The notes: a model not told the origin generated them from the letters alone. A DNA stretch of 64,000 nt from Psychroserpens damuponensis (GCF_000826655.1 NZ_JXJO01000004.1:124001-188000), one strand, 5' to 3'. Shown: positions 43,971-53,756, counted from the first letter of the stretch. Numbers and translations are program-made.

Positions 43971-44843
43971 TTATTTTTTATTGATATTTAATTGAATAAT
44001 TCTATCTGGAAAGTCTGAGATTATACCATCAACATTTAGATCGTACATGAGATTAATATCATCAATTTCATTTACAGTCCATGGAATAATTTTGAAACCA
44101 TCATTTTGAAGTTTTAAAACGGTTTCTTTATCTAGGAGTTTAAAATACGGACTAATAATCTCTGGCTTATAAGAGAGTGTTTGAAGTTTGGTATCTATAA
44201 ACTCATTTTCATCAACAAGTAATGCAGTTTGAAGTTGCGGATTTTGCAGTTTGGTTTCTTCTAAAGCTCTCATATCAAAAGATTGCATAATCGTTCTTTC
44301 ACTTATACCTTTAGTTTCAACAATATCAAGAACTAACTTTACAAACGCTTTAACGCTTGGTGAATAGATGCCATCATACTCTGGCATACTTTTAATTTCT
44401 ATATTATAAAAGATTGTATTTTCCGATTCACGTTCGGCTAAATCAATGATTTCTTTCAATAATGGTTTATATACTTTTTCGTTTTTCTGAAATGGGAATC
44501 TTGGGTGCTTTTTGCTACCACAGTCATATAATTTAATGCTATCATATGGCATTTGGTACAAATTGAATGATTTTTCAAGGTTTGGAGTTATCTCATTTCC
44601 GAAGAGATCTAAAGCAATTTCATGATTCATAAAAGGCTCATGAGATACAACAACTTTATGATCTTTTGAAATGGCTAAATCTAACTCTAAGGTATGTACT
44701 TTTAGCTCTAAAGCCTTTTTAAATGCTGGCAAAGAATTTTCGGGATGTAAACCTCTACAGCCTCTATGACCTTGAATATCCATTGCTTTTTGCGACTTAC
44801 AGTTATATAAGAGAATGAAGCTTAAAATCCAAATATAGCGCAT
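43971..44843 (-). CDS. Glycerophosphodiester phosphodiesterase, lipoprotein-like signal
   Basis: The 290-residue protein has a hydrophobic N-terminus with a possible lipobox (LLYNCKS). The GDPD TIM barrel follows: the catalytic HRGCRGLHPENSLPAF, then LELDLAISKDHKVVVSHEP with metal-binding E and D and the second histidine, and late IIPWTVNEIDDINLM. It splits glycerophosphodiesters into glycerol-3-phosphate and an alcohol, in the periplasm, during lipid turnover. Its ATG shares one base with the stop of the upstream fatty-acid hydroxylase gene (44843), so the two are coupled. Confidence 0.92.
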   Translation of the reverse strand: MRYIWILSFILLYNCKSQKAMDIQGHRGCRGLHPENSLPAFKKALELKVHTLELDLAISKDHKVVVSHEPFMNHEIALDLFGNEITPNLEKSFNLYQMPYDSIKLYDCGSKKHPRFPFQKNEKVYKPLLKEIIDLAERESENTIFYNIEIKSMPEYDGIYSPSVKAFVKLVLDIVETKGISERTIMQSFDMRALEETKLQNPQLQTALLVDENEFIDTKLQTLSYKPEIISPYFKLLDKETVLKLQNDGFKIIPWTVNEIDDINLMYDLNVDGIISDFPDRIIQLNINKK

Positions 44844-45682
44844 TACTCTTGTGGTTTAAGGGTCGTTGGATTGCGGTATTTATGAAATGGTTGTTTAAGC
44901 AGTACACTTAGTTTACCATTAGCTTCTTCATCATAAAATGTATCTACACCATAAATAATAGTATTTCTATCTAAGGTCATAAATGTTCCAAATAGACGAT
45001 CCCAAATGGAGAAGATGTTTCCGTAGTTAGAATCTGTATAAGGCAACTTATAATGATGATGCACTTTATGCATGTCTGGAGACACCAATATGTAACTTAT
45101 AATTGTATCTACTTTTTTTGGTAATTTAATATTAGCATGTGTAAACTGTGTTGCTACTAAAGATAATGATTGGTATAAAAACACAATAGCAATTGGAGCT
45201 CCAACCACAAACACACCTAATAAAGTGAATGCAAAACGAATGATACTCTCTAAAGGATGATGTCTATTGGCTGTTGTTGTATCTACATTATGATCTGAGT
45301 GATGCACTAAATGTACCATCCATAGTGGTTTAACTTTGTGTTCTACATAGTGCGCAAGATAAGCTCCAAAAAAATCTAAAAATAACACACCAAGCAAAGC
45401 ATAAGCCCAAAGTGGAAGATTAGGAATCCAGTTAATAATGCCAAAATTATTGACTTTGACCCAATCTGACGTGGCCACCAATGTAAATGCTAGTGCAAAG
45501 TTGACAATTATGGTTGTAAGCGTAAAGAACAAATTAGGAGCTGCATGTTTCCATTTTTTGTATTTAAAATTAAATAATGGTAGCGTTCCTTCAAGTAACC
45601 AAAATAATGTGAGTCCTCCTACAAGAATCAAACTTCTATGGAGCGTAGGTATCGTTTCAAAATAATTAATTACCTGTTCCAT
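44843..45682 (-). CDS. Fatty acid hydroxylase / sterol desaturase family membrane enzyme
   Basis: The 279-residue protein has four or five helices and the histidine clusters of the di-iron superfamily: HYVEH, HLVHHSDHNVDTT, NRHHPLE and MHKVHHHYKLPY. It is an integral membrane oxygenase that probably hydroxylates or desaturates a lipid chain. Bacteroidota make many hydroxylated fatty acids and sulfonolipids, but the substrate cannot be told. It is coupled by one-base overlap to the GDPD gene, which also suggests a lipid role. Confidence 0.88.
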   Translation of the reverse strand: MEQVINYFETIPTLHRSLILVGGLTLFWLLEGTLPLFNFKYKKWKHAAPNLFFTLTTIIVNFALAFTLVATSDWVKVNNFGIINWIPNLPLWAYALLGVLFLDFFGAYLAHYVEHKVKPLWMVHLVHHSDHNVDTTTANRHHPLESIIRFAFTLLGVFVVGAPIAIVFLYQSLSLVATQFTHANIKLPKKVDTIISYILVSPDMHKVHHHYKLPYTDSNYGNIFSIWDRLFGTFMTLDRNTIIYGVDTFYDEEANGKLSVLLKQPFHKYRNPTTLKPQE

Positions 45683-45685
45683 AAT

Positions 45686-46132
45686 TTAGTGTTCATAAGT
45701 GGCTGTACCTAAATCTCGTACAATGTTATTACCCTCTTCAAGGTATGAATTAATAACTAAAGTTGTAGTTGTAAGCTCTAGAATTTCATGTTTTATATCA
45801 GGATTAATAAAATCTAAAACTGAAAGATTAGTCCCATCAACGATTAACTCTGCATTGGTTTCAGTATAGATAATGAAATTACCACTAACTCCAAAGGTGC
45901 CACTAAACTCATAAATATCTGGCTCTGGATCGTCACAATCTTGCGAACCAGAATATCGTGTTGAATAATTTTGATTAGCATCTAAAATGAGCCTGTTATA
46001 CTCTTGGCATAAATCTACATGATACCATGTACCATAGAGTAAGTTTAGGTTTAAATTGGTATTGCTGCTATCATCATCAGAGCTGCATGTAAAACACAGT
46101 AATGCAACAACTATTAATAAGGCTTTTCTCAT
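45686..46132 (-). CDS. Lipocalin-like lipoprotein, unknown ligand
   Basis: The 148-residue protein has a lipoprotein signal (LLCFTCSSDDD, cysteine about residue 16) with the acidic residues after the cysteine that are common in Bacteroidota surface lipoproteins. The domain has the pattern LYGTWYHVDLC then alternating strands, consistent with the small lipocalin-like family of Bacteroidota. No binding motif is visible. It ends three bases before the hydroxylase ATG and is likely in one operon with it. Confidence 0.65.
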   Translation of the reverse strand: MRKALLIVVALLCFTCSSDDDSSNTNLNLNLLYGTWYHVDLCQEYNRLILDANQNYSTRYSGSQDCDDPEPDIYEFSGTFGVSGNFIIYTETNAELIVDGTNLSVLDFINPDIKHEILELTTTTLVINSYLEEGNNIVRDLGTATYEH

Positions 46133-46174
46133 ATTTTTTTTAAAAGATTGAATGTGACCCAGTGTCGCATAATA

Positions 46175-47074
46175 TTATTGGTTAGATATTATAATCTGAC
46201 TGGCTTTCTTCAAATTTACTAAAGAAAGTTTATTTCTCCACTCGCTTGCACTTTTTTCATCATTTAATAACAAATGAGCTGTAAAATATAAAAAGGCAAT
46301 TTCTGAATCGTTAGCTTTTAGAATTTCAGGATCTAAGCGTTTAAGTTGTCTTAAAACCTTTCTAGGCTTATCTAGAATTAACTGTTGTTTCATTTTTTGG
46401 AGATCAATTTTATGAACGTATAAATTTGAATTCTCAATAGGCTCTTGATTTAAAAAATCTCGCGCTTCATCAAAATAGATATTAGATAATAATATCATTT
46501 CGTGTTTGGTCTCAGGCAGTACAAATGACGACATATCTACATAACCTGCTGCTAATCGAAATGCCGAATAGAAGTTTTTTGATTCTTTATACGCTACATA
46601 TTCACCCTTTAACAACGATGTATTAAGCGCATATTTTAAAATAAACTCAGTTATATTTAGGTAATTATCATTTGGATTAACCTCTACATTTAAAATGTTG
46701 CCATTTACATCTAAAACCTTAATGGTATCATCATTAAACGTATTTATGTAGTCTGCGCTTCTTTCATCTCGTATCTCATTAAATAATTCAGTATAATTAG
46801 ATTCACTGACGACTACTGGAATAAAATATTCCCAAAGCAAATTATTTACATACTCATTGGTAAACATATCTTCAATGAACACTTTTTTACCATTTTCAGC
46901 ATTGATGATAACTGGTAGAGGATATAGCGTAGATTCTTCCCACATCATCAAAATCATCTTATCTTGTATTGTAGCTAGATCTTTCGCTGCCTTCAAAGAC
47001 GTATTCCATTCTCTTATTTGAGCAAAACTAGAAACTGAAACAAAACATAATAGAATTACAATTAGTTTTTTCAT
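46175..47074 (-). CDS. Secreted thioredoxin-fold-like protein without CxxC
   Basis: From the second ATG (47072-47074) the protein has 299 residues, with signal peptide MKKLIVILLCFVSVSSFAQ. An ATG two codons upstream is also possible. Residues 25-140 resemble a thioredoxin-like domain (KDLATIQDKMILMMWEEST, VKVLDVNGN-type strand), but no C-x-x-C is present, so redox activity is unlikely. The C-terminal 160 residues are helical and TPR-like. It overlaps no neighbour and follows the YkgJ-like gene by a few bases on the same strand, so co-transcription is probable. Confidence 0.6.
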   Translation of the reverse strand: MKKLIVILLCFVSVSSFAQIREWNTSLKAAKDLATIQDKMILMMWEESTLYPLPVIINAENGKKVFIEDMFTNEYVNNLLWEYFIPVVVSESNYTELFNEIRDERSADYINTFNDDTIKVLDVNGNILNVEVNPNDNYLNITEFILKYALNTSLLKGEYVAYKESKNFYSAFRLAAGYVDMSSFVLPETKHEMILLSNIYFDEARDFLNQEPIENSNLYVHKIDLQKMKQQLILDKPRKVLRQLKRLDPEILKANDSEIAFLYFTAHLLLNDEKSASEWRNKLSLVNLKKASQIIISNQ

Positions 47075-47081
47075 AGTCACA

Positions 47082-47576
47082 TTACAGTTTTATATTTTTT
47101 TTCATGGCTTCTACAATATTAAATGCTGCAGGACAAATGGCTACATTTTTTAATGTTAAGCTTGAAATTTGTTGAAATTTTTTCCGATCCGTATGCGGAA
47201 ATTCTCTGCATGCCTTTGGTCTCACTTCATAAATAGAACAATAATTATCTGCCCCCAAAAACGTACAAGGTACCGATTGCAGTACATAATCATTCTCTTC
47301 ATCTACTCTCAAGTATGTATCAATAAATTGTTGTTGCTTCATTTTGAAAAACTTGGCAATACGCTCAATATCTTTTGAGGTAAATAATGGTCCTGTTGTT
47401 TTACAACAATTGGCGCACTCTAAGCAATCTGTACGTTCAAATTCATCTTCATGCAGCTCTTGCATGATGTAGTCTAACTTTTTAGGCGGTTTTTTTTTAA
47501 GCTTTGTAAAGAAGGTTTTATTCTCCTTATGTTTATCTTTGGCGAGCTTTGGGAGATTATTAATGAAGTCTTGCAT
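47082..47576 (-). CDS. YkgJ-family cysteine cluster protein
   Basis: The 164-residue cytosolic protein carries CLECANCCKTTGPLFT (C-x-x-C-x-x-C-C, about residues 55-63) and later PCTFLGADNYCSIYEVRPKA with CREFP. This is the cysteine layout of the YkgJ/UPF0153 family, thought to bind zinc or an iron-sulfur cluster. Function is unknown. It is the first gene of the minus-strand group down to 43971 and is divergent from the methyltransferase at 47633. Confidence 0.9.
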   Translation of the reverse strand: MQDFINNLPKLAKDKHKENKTFFTKLKKKPPKKLDYIMQELHEDEFERTDCLECANCCKTTGPLFTSKDIERIAKFFKMKQQQFIDTYLRVDEENDYVLQSVPCTFLGADNYCSIYEVRPKACREFPHTDRKKFQQISSLTLKNVAICPAAFNIVEAMKKNIKL

Positions 47577-47632
47577 ACTGTAAAAATAACACTTTTATGA
47601 GATGCTAAATCAAGTTTAACATCACAAAAATT

Positions 47633-48337
47633 ATGAAAAAAGACCTTTTTGGTAAAGCCTTACTAGATTATTTAAACAATAATTATACCGAAGACCTTAT
47701 CACCTCAACCAATATTTCTGGTGAAGATGAATTACCGTTACCCTATCTTTTCCGTAGTTATTCGGAAATGCCCAAACTAGAACAAAAGGCGTTACAATTA
47801 GCAAAAGGAACCATTTTAGATGTTGGTTGTGGCTCTGGAAGTCATAGTTTATATCTTCAAGAGAAAGGTCTCAACGTAAAAGCGATTGATATTTCTAAAG
47901 GCGCTGTAGAGGTTGCAAAAAAACGAGGTATATTTAATGTTGAACAAAAAGACATTCTCGAAGAAACTGAAACCTTTGACACGATTCTTTTATTGATGAA
48001 TGGCACAGGAATTTTTCAAGAGGTCTCTCAAGTCTCTAAATATCTTAACCATATAAAATCGCTTTTAAAACCTGGAGGTCAAATTTTGATAGATTCTTCT
48101 GATATTGAATACATGTACCAAGATGATGATGGTGGATTATGGATAGATACCAACGCAAATTATTACGGAGAATTAGATTATTTTCTCAGTTATAAAGGTG
48201 ACGAAGAAGATAAAATGAAATGGTTATACATCGATTTTGAGCGTTTACAACTCGCTTGTGATGTTGTTGGCTTACAATGTGAGAAAGTAATCGATGGTGA
48301 GCATTTTGATTTTTTGGCTCGGATTAGTGTCAAGTAA
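47633..48337 (+). CDS. Class I SAM-dependent methyltransferase
   Basis: The 234-residue protein has motif I ILDVGCGSGSHSLYL (about residues 60-74), an acidic residue after strand 2 (VKAIDISKGAVEVAKK), DTILLLMNGTGIFQ as motif IV and LKPGGQILIDSSD as the post-motif region. The N-terminal 45 residues form a helical lid. The substrate is unknown. The gene ends immediately before the palindromic repeat array. Confidence 0.85.
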   Translation: MKKDLFGKALLDYLNNNYTEDLITSTNISGEDELPLPYLFRSYSEMPKLEQKALQLAKGTILDVGCGSGSHSLYLQEKGLNVKAIDISKGAVEVAKKRGIFNVEQKDILEETETFDTILLLMNGTGIFQEVSQVSKYLNHIKSLLKPGGQILIDSSDIEYMYQDDDGGLWIDTNANYYGELDYFLSYKGDEEDKMKWLYIDFERLQLACDVVGLQCEKVIDGEHFDFLARISVK

Positions 48338-49520
48338 ATTCTTCGCTGCGCTCTGATTGACATATTGCTGTTACATTGATATGAGTAAAACACAAACTCC
48401 TGCTGTCATTCAGAAGGAAGAATGACTGATGAATCTCATACGTATTAAACTTATTTAATCAAAGATTCTTCGCTGCGCTCTGAATGACATATTGCATTTT
48501 AAAATTATCTACTTAGAATTAAAGTTAACATTGTCATTCAGAAGGAAAAACGACTGATGAATCTCATACACATTAATCTACTGTAATAAAAGATTCTTCG
48601 CTGCACTCTGAATGACATATGGCTGTTATGTTGATATGAGTGAAATAAAAACTCCTGCTGTCATTCAGAAGGAAGGAACGACTGATGAATCTCATACACA
48701 TTAATCTACTGTAATCAAAGATTCTTCGCTGCACTCTGAATGACATATTGCTGTTATGATGATATGAGTGAAATAAAAACTCCTGCTGTCATTCAGAAGG
48801 AAAAACGACTGATGAATCTCATACACATTAATCTACTGTAATCAAAGATTCTTAGCTGCGCTCTGAATGACATATTGCTGTTACATTGATATGAGTGAAA
48901 TAAAAACTCCTGCTGTCATTCAGAAGGAGGAACGACTGATGAATCTCATACACATTAATCTACTGTAATAAAAGATTCTTCGCTGCACTCTGAATGACAT
49001 ATTGCTGTTACATTGATATGAGTAAAATAAAAACTCCTGCTGTCATTCAGAAGAAGGAGGAACGACTGATGAATCTCATACACATTGATCTACTGTAATA
49101 AAAGATTCTTCGCTGCGCTCTGAATGACATATGGCTGTTATGTTGATATGAGTGAAATAAAAACTCCTGCTGTCATTCAGAAGAAGGAGGAACGACTGAT
49201 GAATCTCATACACATTGATCTACTGTAATAAAAGATTCTTAGCTGCGCTCTGAATGACATATTGCATTTTAAAATTATCTACTTAGAATTAAAGTTAACA
49301 TTGTCATTCAGAAGGAAGAATGACTGATGAATCTCATACGTATTAAACTTATTTAATCAAAGATTCTTCGCTGCACTCTGAATGACATATTGCTGTTACA
49401 TTGATATGAGTAAAACACAAACTCCTGCTGTCATTCAGAAGGAAGAATGACTGATGAATCTCATATAGAATTTACTTATTTATCAAAGATTCTTTGCTGC
49501 GCTCAGAATGACATATTGCT
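48338..49520. repeat. Tandem array of nine palindromic elements, period about 127-131 bp
   Basis: Elements begin GTCATTCAG at 48405, 48533, 48660, 48788, 48915, 49042, 49172, 49303 and 49430. Each spans about 84 bases and ends TCTGAATGAC (the last has one change), so the termini are inverted repeats. A second inverted pair, GAATCT and AGATTC, lies inside. The spacers of about 43 bases come in two types: one beginning atattgctgtta, seen in most, and one beginning atattgcatttt, seen at 48489 and 49261. A partial element starts the array at 48340. No reading frame across it looks like a gene. It resembles REP/BIME-type dispersed repeats, here expanded in tandem. Confidence 0.92.
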
Positions 49521-49542
49521 ATTCCAAATAACCATTATTTCT

Positions 49543-51159
49543 TTACTGCTCCTCTCCTCCAACAAACGTCTTCTCCACCTTAATCTTAGGAATTTCACTC
49601 TGTTCCACAGTCATAATATCTTGATCTAAAATGATAAAATCTGCAAATTTCCCAGTTTCAATACTACCTTTTTCGTGTTCTTCAAAATTAGAATAAGCAG
49701 CCCAAATGGTCATTCCTTTTAGAGTTTCCTCACGAGTTAATCCGTTTTCTTTCTGAAATCCACCTTCAGGATATTGTTCTAAATCTTGTCTAGCAACAGC
49801 TGCATAAAAAGTTAAAAACGGACTCACTTGTTCCACCGGAAAATCTGTCCCTAAAGCTACTTTTCCGTAGGCATCAAGCAAATCCTTATAAGCGTAAGCG
49901 CCTTTTATACGTTCACTACCTAAACGATCTTCTGCCCAATACATATCACTAGTTGCATGTGTTGGTTGAATAGATGGCATCACATTTTTATACAAATCAA
50001 AATCCTCTGGTGAGACCACTTGCGCATGTTCCACTCGCCATCGTCTATCCGTTTTGCCAGCCAATACCTTATTATAAGTTCTTAAAACGGCATGATTTGC
50101 ACTGTCTCCAATGGCATGTGTATTCATTTGAAATTCTGAGTTAGATATTTTTTGAGCAGATCTATTAAATGTTTTCAAATCTGTGACTAATAATCCAAAA
50201 TGATTGTCTTTATCGCTATAGGGTTCTCTCAACATAGCGCCTCTAGAACCCAATGCACCATCGGCATAAAATTTAAATGAACGTACATTTAACCTATCGG
50301 TTTTTGTTATGCCTTTGTTAATATAATAATCTAAGTTTTCTGGTGTGTAAGACACCATAGCATAGACTCGCATTTTTAAATCTCCTGTTTGTTGTAAGCT
50401 ATCAATAAGCTCAATAGATTGTTGATCTAAACCTGCATCATCAACAGTAGTTAGACCTAAATCAAAGCAAATTTCTTGAGCAGCAAGTAAGGCTTTCACA
50501 GCGTCTTCGCGTGTTGATTCTGGCCAATGTTGCCAAACTAAACCTTCGGCATTATCCACCAAGACACCTGTTAACTCACCGTTTTCTATAACAACCTCAC
50601 CTCCTTCTACTTTACTGTCTACAGTCACTTTACCTAAATCTAAAGCCGCTTGATTACATAAAATCGCATGACCATCAATTCGGGTTAAAGCAATTGGAGT
50701 ATTTGGAAATAATTTGTCTAATAATGTTTTCTTCGGAAATTCTTTCTCTTCCCAATCATTCTGATCCCAACCACGACCTGTAATATAAGGTGCTTGGTTT
50801 TTATTCTGAAACGTTGAAACACGTTTCACCACATCTTCAAAACTTTTTGTACCTACTAAATCTACTGCATACTGATTAAAACCTAACCCTAGAAAATGGC
50901 AATGTGCATCTATTAACCCTGGAACGATTGTTTTTCCGTTGGCATCAATTATATTTTCAGAATTGTAGGTTGATTTTATACGTTCAGAAGAACCAACTTC
51001 TATAAACTTACCATCTTTTATAGCGAAGGCTTCTGCTTTTCCGAAGGCATCATTAACGGTATAAATGTTGGCGTTGAATACTATAGAATCTGCTTGTTTT
51101 TTTTCTTCGGAACAAGAGAAAACAGCAAATAAAATAATTAGAATGGATAGTTTTTTCAT
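49543..51159 (-). CDS. YtcJ-like amidohydrolase, lipoprotein
   Basis: From the ATG at 51157-51159 the protein has 538 residues; ten further codons upstream run into the repeat-rich DNA and are not family-like. The signal FAVFSCSEE gives a lipoprotein (cysteine about residue 16). The amidohydrolase fold shows PGLIDAHCHFLGLG (metal H-x-H), TTVDDAG, NTHAIGDSANH, RWRVEHAQVV and LGTDFPVE. YtcJ-type enzymes hydrolyse amide or formamide bonds; the substrate is unknown. It is flanked on both sides by the palindromic repeats. Confidence 0.9.
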   Translation of the reverse strand: MKKLSILIILFAVFSCSEEKKQADSIVFNANIYTVNDAFGKAEAFAIKDGKFIEVGSSERIKSTYNSENIIDANGKTIVPGLIDAHCHFLGLGFNQYAVDLVGTKSFEDVVKRVSTFQNKNQAPYITGRGWDQNDWEEKEFPKKTLLDKLFPNTPIALTRIDGHAILCNQAALDLGKVTVDSKVEGGEVVIENGELTGVLVDNAEGLVWQHWPESTREDAVKALLAAQEICFDLGLTTVDDAGLDQQSIELIDSLQQTGDLKMRVYAMVSYTPENLDYYINKGITKTDRLNVRSFKFYADGALGSRGAMLREPYSDKDNHFGLLVTDLKTFNRSAQKISNSEFQMNTHAIGDSANHAVLRTYNKVLAGKTDRRWRVEHAQVVSPEDFDLYKNVMPSIQPTHATSDMYWAEDRLGSERIKGAYAYKDLLDAYGKVALGTDFPVEQVSPFLTFYAAVARQDLEQYPEGGFQKENGLTREETLKGMTIWAAYSNFEEHEKGSIETGKFADFIILDQDIMTVEQSEIPKIKVEKTFVGGEEQ

Positions 51160-51209
51160 GGTTGATTTTTTAGTGTAGTAAAAATACAAAAAGCATTGGA
51201 TTTGTTATT

Positions 51210-51440
51210 ATGAAGGAGGAACAACTGAAGGAGCTCTTGATAATTTAATTTTATAAAAGATTCCTCGCTGCGCTCTGAATGACAGTTGGCTGTTATGATA
51301 ATATGAGTAAAATATAAACTCCTGCTGTCATTCAGAAGGAGGAACGACTGATGAATCTCATACACATTGATCTACTGTAATCAAAGATTCTTTGCTGCGC
51401 TCTGAATGACATATGGCTTCGCTAGGTTCTGGGTGACAGA
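51210..51440. repeat. Second cluster of the palindromic element
   Basis: Between the amidohydrolase and the barrel protein lie a diverged half element (about 51210-51284, ending TCTGAATGAC), a spacer of the atgagta type and one full element from GTCATTCAG at 51327 to TCTGAATGAC near 51411. A degenerate tail (ggttctgggtgacag) follows. The sequence matches the 48-kb array closely, so both clusters come from one family. Confidence 0.85.
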
Positions 51441-51442
51441 AT

Positions 51443-53161
51443 TTAAAAATCAAACTGATACGTAGCTCCAACCAAAAACTGAATACCTTGAACTTGATAA
51501 TTCATCCAACGGTTATAGTTTTGATTTGCTATGTTATTCACTTTTGCAAAAGCCGATAATTGATCTGTGATTTTGTAGCCTGCATGAGCGTTGGCATCAA
51601 AATAACTATCTAAACTAATGGTTGAGACTACTGGTAAACTTAGGGTTCCAATTCCGGTGACTAACTCATCTTTTCGTTCTCCTACAAAAAACAAATTAGC
51701 TCCAGCAAACCAATGTTCGTCAATTTGAATATCTAAAAATGCAGAAGCTTCAATATCTGGAAGGTTCCAAGCTTCAGCTTCGTTATCTGTATCATATGCA
51801 AAATAATCAGCTTTCAAACCGAGTTTAAAATTTCGGTTTATATCCACGTTTAATTCACCACCAATTGAGAAAGTAGTGACGTCATCGTATGCAATTCCGA
51901 AGGAATTACCGAATTGATAATTCTCACGATCTATACCAACATCTGGATTGGATTTAAACAAAGCCTTGTTTTTATCAGCAAAATAACGTCCGTTAATAGT
52001 GTAGCTCATTGTATTTGACAACTTCCCTTTAATTCCCAATGCTGCATTATACGCTTGATCTGTTGGAGTAATAAATAAGGTTGGTGACACAAACGGATTT
52101 TCTTGAGCAAAATCATAATATGAGTTTTGATTTAAGCCACCTTCTATACTTCCGTAAGCAATTAGCAATTCATCTACCAAACGGTAACTGGCTGTAATGT
52201 TTGGGTAGATAAAGAATTTTCCATCACTAGCTTCGGTATCGTTAAAATACGTGAGATTCACTCCTAAACTAAGACTTAAGTCATCTTGTGTCATTTTGTA
52301 ACTTGGTGCAATACCGAAAATAATGTTACTATAATTCAATTCTTCGGCAACATAATAGTTTCTATCAAAGGAACCTACTAAATAATCAATTGTTGCTTCT
52401 GCGTTAATAATTTCGTCTGCTACAGGTACATCAAATCCAGATTTTAAAACGAAGCGGTTTTCTCCAGAATCTTGATCATCACCAAAACGTCTAAACAAGA
52501 CACTTCCCTTTTTAAAAATTGCATCATCAAACTTAATATTACCGCCAATATTTGCTGTATAAAATGAATGACCTACATCAAAAACATCGACACTTTGATC
52601 TGGCAAACCGTACCAATTAAAACGTTGTAATTGGAATCCTCCTTCTACTTTCCAAGAGTAATCTCTAAGTTTTTGACTGTAGTGTGCATTTAAGCCTGTT
52701 TCAGAAAAATTATTATCAAAATTGATATCTTCAATATCTCCAGAAGATGAATGATGACTAAAATAACCTCCAACGCGTTCGGTTCTACTTATGGCATGAT
52801 TGAGATAGACTTCTCCTAAAATCGTTGTGTATGTACCAACACCTAAAGACGCATAATTATCATATAATTTTACAGCCTTTTCTTTATCTACTGTTGCTGC
52901 TTTCCCTTTTGCAGGAGTAAATGTAGATGCCACTGGAATTGAAAAAATATTATACTTAATCTCTTTTTTCTTGATTGTTGTAGAATCGTTTAAAGAAGGG
53001 ACTTCTTTAATTTTAAAAGCATCACTAACAGTTGGTGTGTATGGTTTTACAACGTTTACTGTACCACCTTCAATGCTATCACTTTCTCTTTCTTGAGCAG
53101 ATGTGATTGCAACATTTAATGTTATGATTGCTAGGATTATATATTTGAGATTGTTTTTCAT
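51443..53161 (-). CDS. Outer-membrane beta-barrel protein, TonB-receptor-like
   Basis: The 572-residue protein has a signal peptide (ending ITSAQ) and a polar N-terminal region (GGTVNVVKPYTPTVSDAFKI). About 450 residues of alternating amphipathic strands follow, ending in VGATYQFDF with a C-terminal aromatic, as expected for an outer-membrane barrel. The late pattern AFAKVNNIANQNYNRWMNY matches the last strands of TonB-dependent receptors, but a clear plug domain is absent, so a porin-like or receptor-like barrel is the safe call. It follows a lipoprotein and a TPR protein gene on the same strand, which may act with it. Confidence 0.75.
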   Translation of the reverse strand: MKNNLKYIILAIITLNVAITSAQERESDSIEGGTVNVVKPYTPTVSDAFKIKEVPSLNDSTTIKKKEIKYNIFSIPVASTFTPAKGKAATVDKEKAVKLYDNYASLGVGTYTTILGEVYLNHAISRTERVGGYFSHHSSSGDIEDINFDNNFSETGLNAHYSQKLRDYSWKVEGGFQLQRFNWYGLPDQSVDVFDVGHSFYTANIGGNIKFDDAIFKKGSVLFRRFGDDQDSGENRFVLKSGFDVPVADEIINAEATIDYLVGSFDRNYYVAEELNYSNIIFGIAPSYKMTQDDLSLSLGVNLTYFNDTEASDGKFFIYPNITASYRLVDELLIAYGSIEGGLNQNSYYDFAQENPFVSPTLFITPTDQAYNAALGIKGKLSNTMSYTINGRYFADKNKALFKSNPDVGIDRENYQFGNSFGIAYDDVTTFSIGGELNVDINRNFKLGLKADYFAYDTDNEAEAWNLPDIEASAFLDIQIDEHWFAGANLFFVGERKDELVTGIGTLSLPVVSTISLDSYFDANAHAGYKITDQLSAFAKVNNIANQNYNRWMNYQVQGIQFLVGATYQFDF

Positions 53162-53222
53162 ATCGTCTTATTGTTGTGCTTCGACTGCTCTTAGCATGAC
53201 ATATTTAATATTTTTTATTTTT

Positions 53223-53756
53223 TTAGTTACCAGAAATTATAGGATCAAAACCTTCTTCTAGTGGGTTACATTCACTAAAGTTTTGTTCTACATTCATAAA
53301 TTGAGTGAATAAGCAAAAGGTGCCTGATTCTCGAAATGTTCCTTCATTTTCTATAACTACTTTGTATTTATATGTTCCATCTGGCGTTCCTACAACACCA
53401 TTTTCCCCTTGTTGACCTATTGGAAATAAGTCATTTTCATTTCCGTAGTTATTAGATTCAAAAATTATATTATCATTTATATCATAAATGGTAACCGAAT
53501 GATTATCGTACAAATCGATATTTTCGATTTCAAGAACGTCATTAAATGCATCACCATTTGGTGTAAAAATATTATCAACTTTAATTTCTCCAGCAGACTG
53601 ATCTAAATTATCAACATTAGGTCCAAATACTGGATCTGGTGAGCAACAGCCTTCAAAAACGTCTTGTGTTTCTTGAGTATTATTATCATCATTTCCACAT
53701 GCGAACAGTGTAAAAATAGATGAAAGTATTATTAAGAATTTTATTTGTTTTATCAT
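53223..53756 (-). CDS. Lipoprotein with a gliding-motility-type (CHU_C-like) domain
   Basis: The 177-residue protein has a lipoprotein signal (IFTLFACGND, cysteine about residue 20). After two cysteine-containing stretches it has VDNIFTPNGDAFNDVLEI followed by NHSVTIYDINDNIIFESNN and DGTYKYKVVIE, the core of the gliding-motility-associated C-terminal domain. This domain usually ends proteins secreted by T9SS; here a further 35 residues with two cysteines follow (FCLFTQFMNVEQ to the end). A lipoprotein signal together with such a domain is unusual. It lies between the TPR and barrel genes and is probably co-transcribed with them. Confidence 0.75.
   Translation of the reverse strand: MIKQIKFLIILSSIFTLFACGNDDNNTQETQDVFEGCCSPDPVFGPNVDNLDQSAGEIKVDNIFTPNGDAFNDVLEIENIDLYDNHSVTIYDINDNIIFESNNYGNENDLFPIGQQGENGVVGTPDGTYKYKVVIENEGTFRESGTFCLFTQFMNVEQNFSECNPLEEGFDPIISGN

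Noticed and set aside
48338-49520. CRISPR array
   Set aside because: The repeating unit is about 84 bases with palindromic ends, and the intervals between units are themselves repeated (two classes). CRISPR spacers would be unique and repeats 24-40 bases. No cas gene is present.
51156-51365. Minus-strand open frame of 69 codons containing CHSERSEESF
   Set aside because: It is produced by the palindromic repeat, a known source of spurious short peptides in Bacteroidota annotation. No start context or other evidence.
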